64,000 nucleotides of DNA, taken from contig NW_020194518.1 of the NCBI RefSeq assembly GCF_002865645.1, positions 310,001 to 374,000 on the forward strand, given 5' to 3'. The stretch comes from Hyaloscypha bicolor E. Taxonomy: Eukaryota; Ascomycota; Leotiomycetes; Helotiales; Hyaloscyphaceae. Below, piece after piece: positions 61,131-64,000 of this stretch (positions within the stretch are counted from its first letter, which is position 1; every line of letters starts with the position of its first letter). Under the pieces are notes generated by a model. It had not been told where the DNA came from, searched no databases, and saw only the letters and a program-made list of their open reading frames with translations. The translations under genes were made by a program, and so were the position numbers.

Positions 61131-62359
61131 CCCATTCCATTTTATCCCATTCCAGTCCATTCGCTCCATTTATTCACTTGTTAAACTCCTCAGTCCCGTT
61201 CGGGCTTTGTTTGAAGATTTCATAGTCGAGAAGCTTGACGAAGTGGTTCGGTGCGACTCTAGTACCTGCATCGGTCAGCGGCTCCCGAGGCTAGTTCTAT
61301 CTTAGCAATTACTCAGGTACAGAATTATTCGTATATAGGGTTTAGGAAGTAAACTTACCATACTAGGACCTAACAACGCTCTCTAAAGAGAAGGTAGAGG
61401 TTGAGGTGTAATATTTCAACCTAGAGGATATCAACGATCAAGCTTTGGCAGAGAGGAATCCGGATGGGCGCATCTAATTCCTATCGGGAAACCGACCCTG
61501 CGAGCGGGGTTCTGACAACCGGTAACATTTGTCAAGTCGTGGTGTCTTTCCATGCCACGTCTTGGACTCCCCAACCGTCACGACGTGACTCTTAACAAAT
61601 CAAAGCTCTGTTGTAATGATAACTCACGGCTAACTCCGAGGCCACTCTGCATGGATGTGGCTTGGGCCGTAAGTGGGGGGATTGAGTGCCATAGCAAAGA
61701 TAGAGCTGCTGATTGATGGATATGGGACCTTTACTTTTTTCAAGAACTGCAAGGCGGTACCAAAGCTGAAAACTCTAGACCAAGCCCTATGGTGTGCCAA
61801 GTGCTCAGCCGCACGTGTTGAGGATCAAAAGCCTTCTCGCAGATATCAGGCGCGGATATTGCTGGTGCGGGTTTATGCTACCGGTTCTGGCCAATAGTGT
61901 CTATTCGCGCCTTCCACGCCTGAACTCCAGCTCCCTTTGGGGCAGATGATTTTAGGAGGGTGGCCCAGAAGGGAGGTAATTGAAGATAGGAGTCATATTA
62001 AACGGGATAACCCGTGGGCGCGTGCCCTCGCTGAAGACTTGGCATTGTATGTGGTTCCAACGGACTAGGGGATGTGTCAATCTCCCGCTCGCTTGCATGA
62101 GGGTGGAGGCCCTGCAGCAACGAACTCGCGCCACATTTCTGCGTGCCGCCCGATTTCATTGGTGTAATTGGGGACCATGGTACGCCACCATGTAAAAGTA
62201 ACCGAAGTCTTGCGGGCAAATCCATCCAATAAAGCGATGGTGTCTTATCGACTTCTTTGAAGGAAATAGTATTTCTTGAACTGAATTATCTCTCCTTCCT
62301 AGGATGGAGCGATCTTTGTTAAGTTCTTACTCTATCATTTTAACCGTTTCCCTGACATC
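61131..62359. other. intergenic, GC-normal, no supported gene
   Basis: Contains several unrelated short ORFs (longest about 75 codons, both strands) without recognisable domains. A CCATT-rich stretch (CCATTCCATTTTATCCCATT) lies at about 61135-61170. The end (about 62270-62359) is the presumed promoter and leader of the next gene. Confidence 0.45.
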
Positions 62360-63269
62360 ATGCCTGATAGCCCACTTTCTATCGTTGCAAGTGTCACCGG
62401 CATCCTGACATTTGTCGTCGCTATCATACTCGGCCTCTACGCTCGTGCACAGGCAATGAATACATTGAGAAAAAGCGAAGATGATATTTTAAACGCACTT
62501 AGAGAGGCCTTTGAATTCCTCTGTGAAACTGCAATGCTCGAAGACCACGAGATAGCATCACGAAATTTGGGAACAGGCCAGCATGCCATCACAGGAGCGG
62601 TTCGTTCGATAATCGTGGAGATGTACTCTTTGGGTTGTCGTACTACACGTACTTTATTAAAGCTGCTGGATCAATCTCGCGTACGACGAATGTCTGAGTG
62701 GACTAGGGAGCGGGAGGATATTCTTCGGCACTCTCGCAGAATGGAAGTTCTGCGATTCAAGATGTTTTATTCTCAGATTCTCATGCTGTCGACGTGAGTC
62801 AGGTTATCGAATCTCACAGGTCAAATTACTGAAAGAATAAAACAGAAAGATTGATTCGGTTGAGGAGGAACTAAAAGACGGAATTGGGAAATTACTACAC
62901 AACCAACAGCCCAGAGTTACTCCTACATCAACGTCACCTCTAGATAACTCGGAGATGATATCGCACCAAAGTATGGAAGTCAATCAGTTCCCTGTGCGTA
63001 CCCTGTTCGATAGTGCCTATAATGCACTATCATCTGAAGAGGTTCAATACTATGAAAAGAGACTACGTCAGTACACTACGAGAGAGTTCGCGGACCTCGA
63101 GGCTAAATCTCCTATAGAATTACCGTCAAAATCAATGTGTCGACTTCGAGAAATTCTCCAGCTCTCTAGTCAAATAGCAGACCAACATAGGAAGTCAAGA
63201 TGGACGTTGGTATTGCGTGATGGAAGAAGAGTAGTAGTGTCGGAACTGCTGACTCGGTGGCTCGGTTAG
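62360..63269 (+). CDS. small membrane-anchored fungal protein of unknown function (two exons)
   Basis: Exons 62360-62793 and 62846-63269 are separated by a 52 bp intron with GTGAGT donor, TTACTGA branch site and ACAG acceptor; splicing gives 285 residues and skips the TGA at 62795. The N-terminus MPDSPLSIVASVTGILTF plus VVAIILGLYARAQAM is an uncleaved signal-anchor helix (about residues 7-30). The rest is predicted soluble and helical, with Arg-rich segments (RVRRMSEWTREREDILRHSR) and KIDSVEEELKDGIGKLL across the splice, ending RDGRRVVVSELLTRWLG. The N-terminal pattern recurs in many fungal hypothetical proteins; no enzymatic motif is seen. Composition is normal and the frame undamaged, so this is one of only two apparently intact genes here. 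Confidence 0.7.
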
Positions 63270-64000
63270 TGTAATGTACAGCGGGCGTACAGTGGGTACA
63301 GGCGGGGGTCCTGTGAACACGTGATAGGGAATATAGTAATATATTACCGTTTTAACGCGACATAGAAGAATGCTTGCGGCCGACTAATGCTTACTTCTTA
63401 CCTGTATAGGTAGGCAGCGTTGCTGACGTCACTGGCCAGTGTGAAGTCTCAAACTTCCTCCCATCCCTCCCCCTGCCCGGAAATGCCTCACGATTGCTGG
63501 GTGCAGAGATATGGGCAGAGTTCAAAGATTGTGGGGTCCGATGCGGCTCCCTGCCGACCCCGGCCCAATTTCTAGGCTATAATTAGAATGATGTAAGGGA
63601 GCTGGATCGGGTACCTGATTTTGGCACCATCCTCTGCCCCCTGTCTCTGCCCCTGTCTTTCCCCCATGTCTTTGCCCCTTGTCTTTGCACCCTGGGCAAG
63701 CTGGCTCCTGTCCCCAGGCAACTGCCTCCAGCTCTCGTCCCAAGAAGCAGAGGGCCCCAAAATCAAAGCAAATTGCACACGGCTTTGCTGATGCCATGTT
63801 CGCTGCTGCAGTTATAATATCACTGCTTTGTTATATAATGTTCTTGAGCCCGAAGTTTTGATAATAATTATTTGTTTTTGTACTAAATGCTAAACAGATA
63901 CTTGGAAGAGATCTTGGGAACTAAATATTCCGGCGCCTTGATTATGAGCAGTCTATGCCATTATATAATTAGTTATACCTTCATTTTGCCAGGTATTAAC
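63270..64000. other. intergenic, GC-normal, pyrimidine-rich repeat
   Basis: An imperfect tandem array of about 16 bp units resembling CCCCTGTCTTTGCC lies at roughly 63640-63700. ORFs on both strands through it are low-complexity shadows. No gene supported. Confidence 0.5.

Noticed and set aside
63522..63861. Overlapping ORFs on both strands at the window end
   Set aside because: They run through a pyrimidine-rich tandem repeat and carry no domain or gene structure.

Overview
The window looks like accessory DNA from a filamentous ascomycete (Pezizomycotina). Genes at the edges have short introns of 44-62 bp with fungal splice and branch signals. The interior is an extremely AT-rich desert in which CpA and TpG dinucleotides have almost vanished. 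This is the signature of repeat-induced point mutation (RIP), with C-to-T changes read on both strands. In old reading frames CAG, CAA and TGG have become TAG or TAA, so nearly every interior 'gene' is a corpse that can only be read through its stop codons. No rRNA, tRNA or CRISPR array was seen.

Layout. 1-1450 holds the 3' part of a six-exon CorA-like membrane protein gene. 1611-2621 (minus) is the C-terminal part of a RIP-damaged gene for a fungal protein with a PD-(D/E)XK-like E-F-K motif. Its N-terminal part lies at 19556-19760, because a 16.9 kb LTR element (2622-19555, plus strand, 303 bp LTRs, CTAT target duplication) sits inside it. That element has Ty3/Gypsy gag, protease, RT and integrase traces, and then a long extra reading frame between integrase and the 3' LTR. 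Nested in it are a 5'-truncated LINE with a poly(A) tail and target duplication, a 165 bp GC-rich MITE-like insertion, and a pair of apparently identical 1573 bp direct repeats around a 911 bp island with no RIP signature. 19.8-24.7 kb holds damaged genes I do not recognise. 24685-32511 is a complete but RIP-mutated minus-strand Gypsy element (298 bp LTRs, GAATT target duplication).

36108-51916 is a minus-strand Ty1/Copia-like element with only 127 bp LTRs and a CTGGA target duplication. A third Gypsy element (42866-49879, 300 bp LTRs, minus strand) sits inside it. Its LTRs and edges are nearly untouched by RIP while its interior is saturated with it. To the right lie a RIP-damaged sirtuin (Sir2) gene (52927-54135), two diverged copies of a Glu/Gln/Arg-rich coiled-coil gene (54847-57570, minus), more RIP-eroded DNA to about 60.8 kb, and a clean two-exon gene for a small membrane-anchored protein of unknown function (62360-63269). 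63.3-64 kb shows no convincing gene.

The nesting gives a relative history. Retroelements entered genes, RIP then mutated retroelements and neighbouring duplicated genes, and later insertions (LINE fragment, MITE-like element, 911 bp island) landed in DNA that already looked RIP-exhausted. Domain calls rest on reading translations by eye. No database search was possible.
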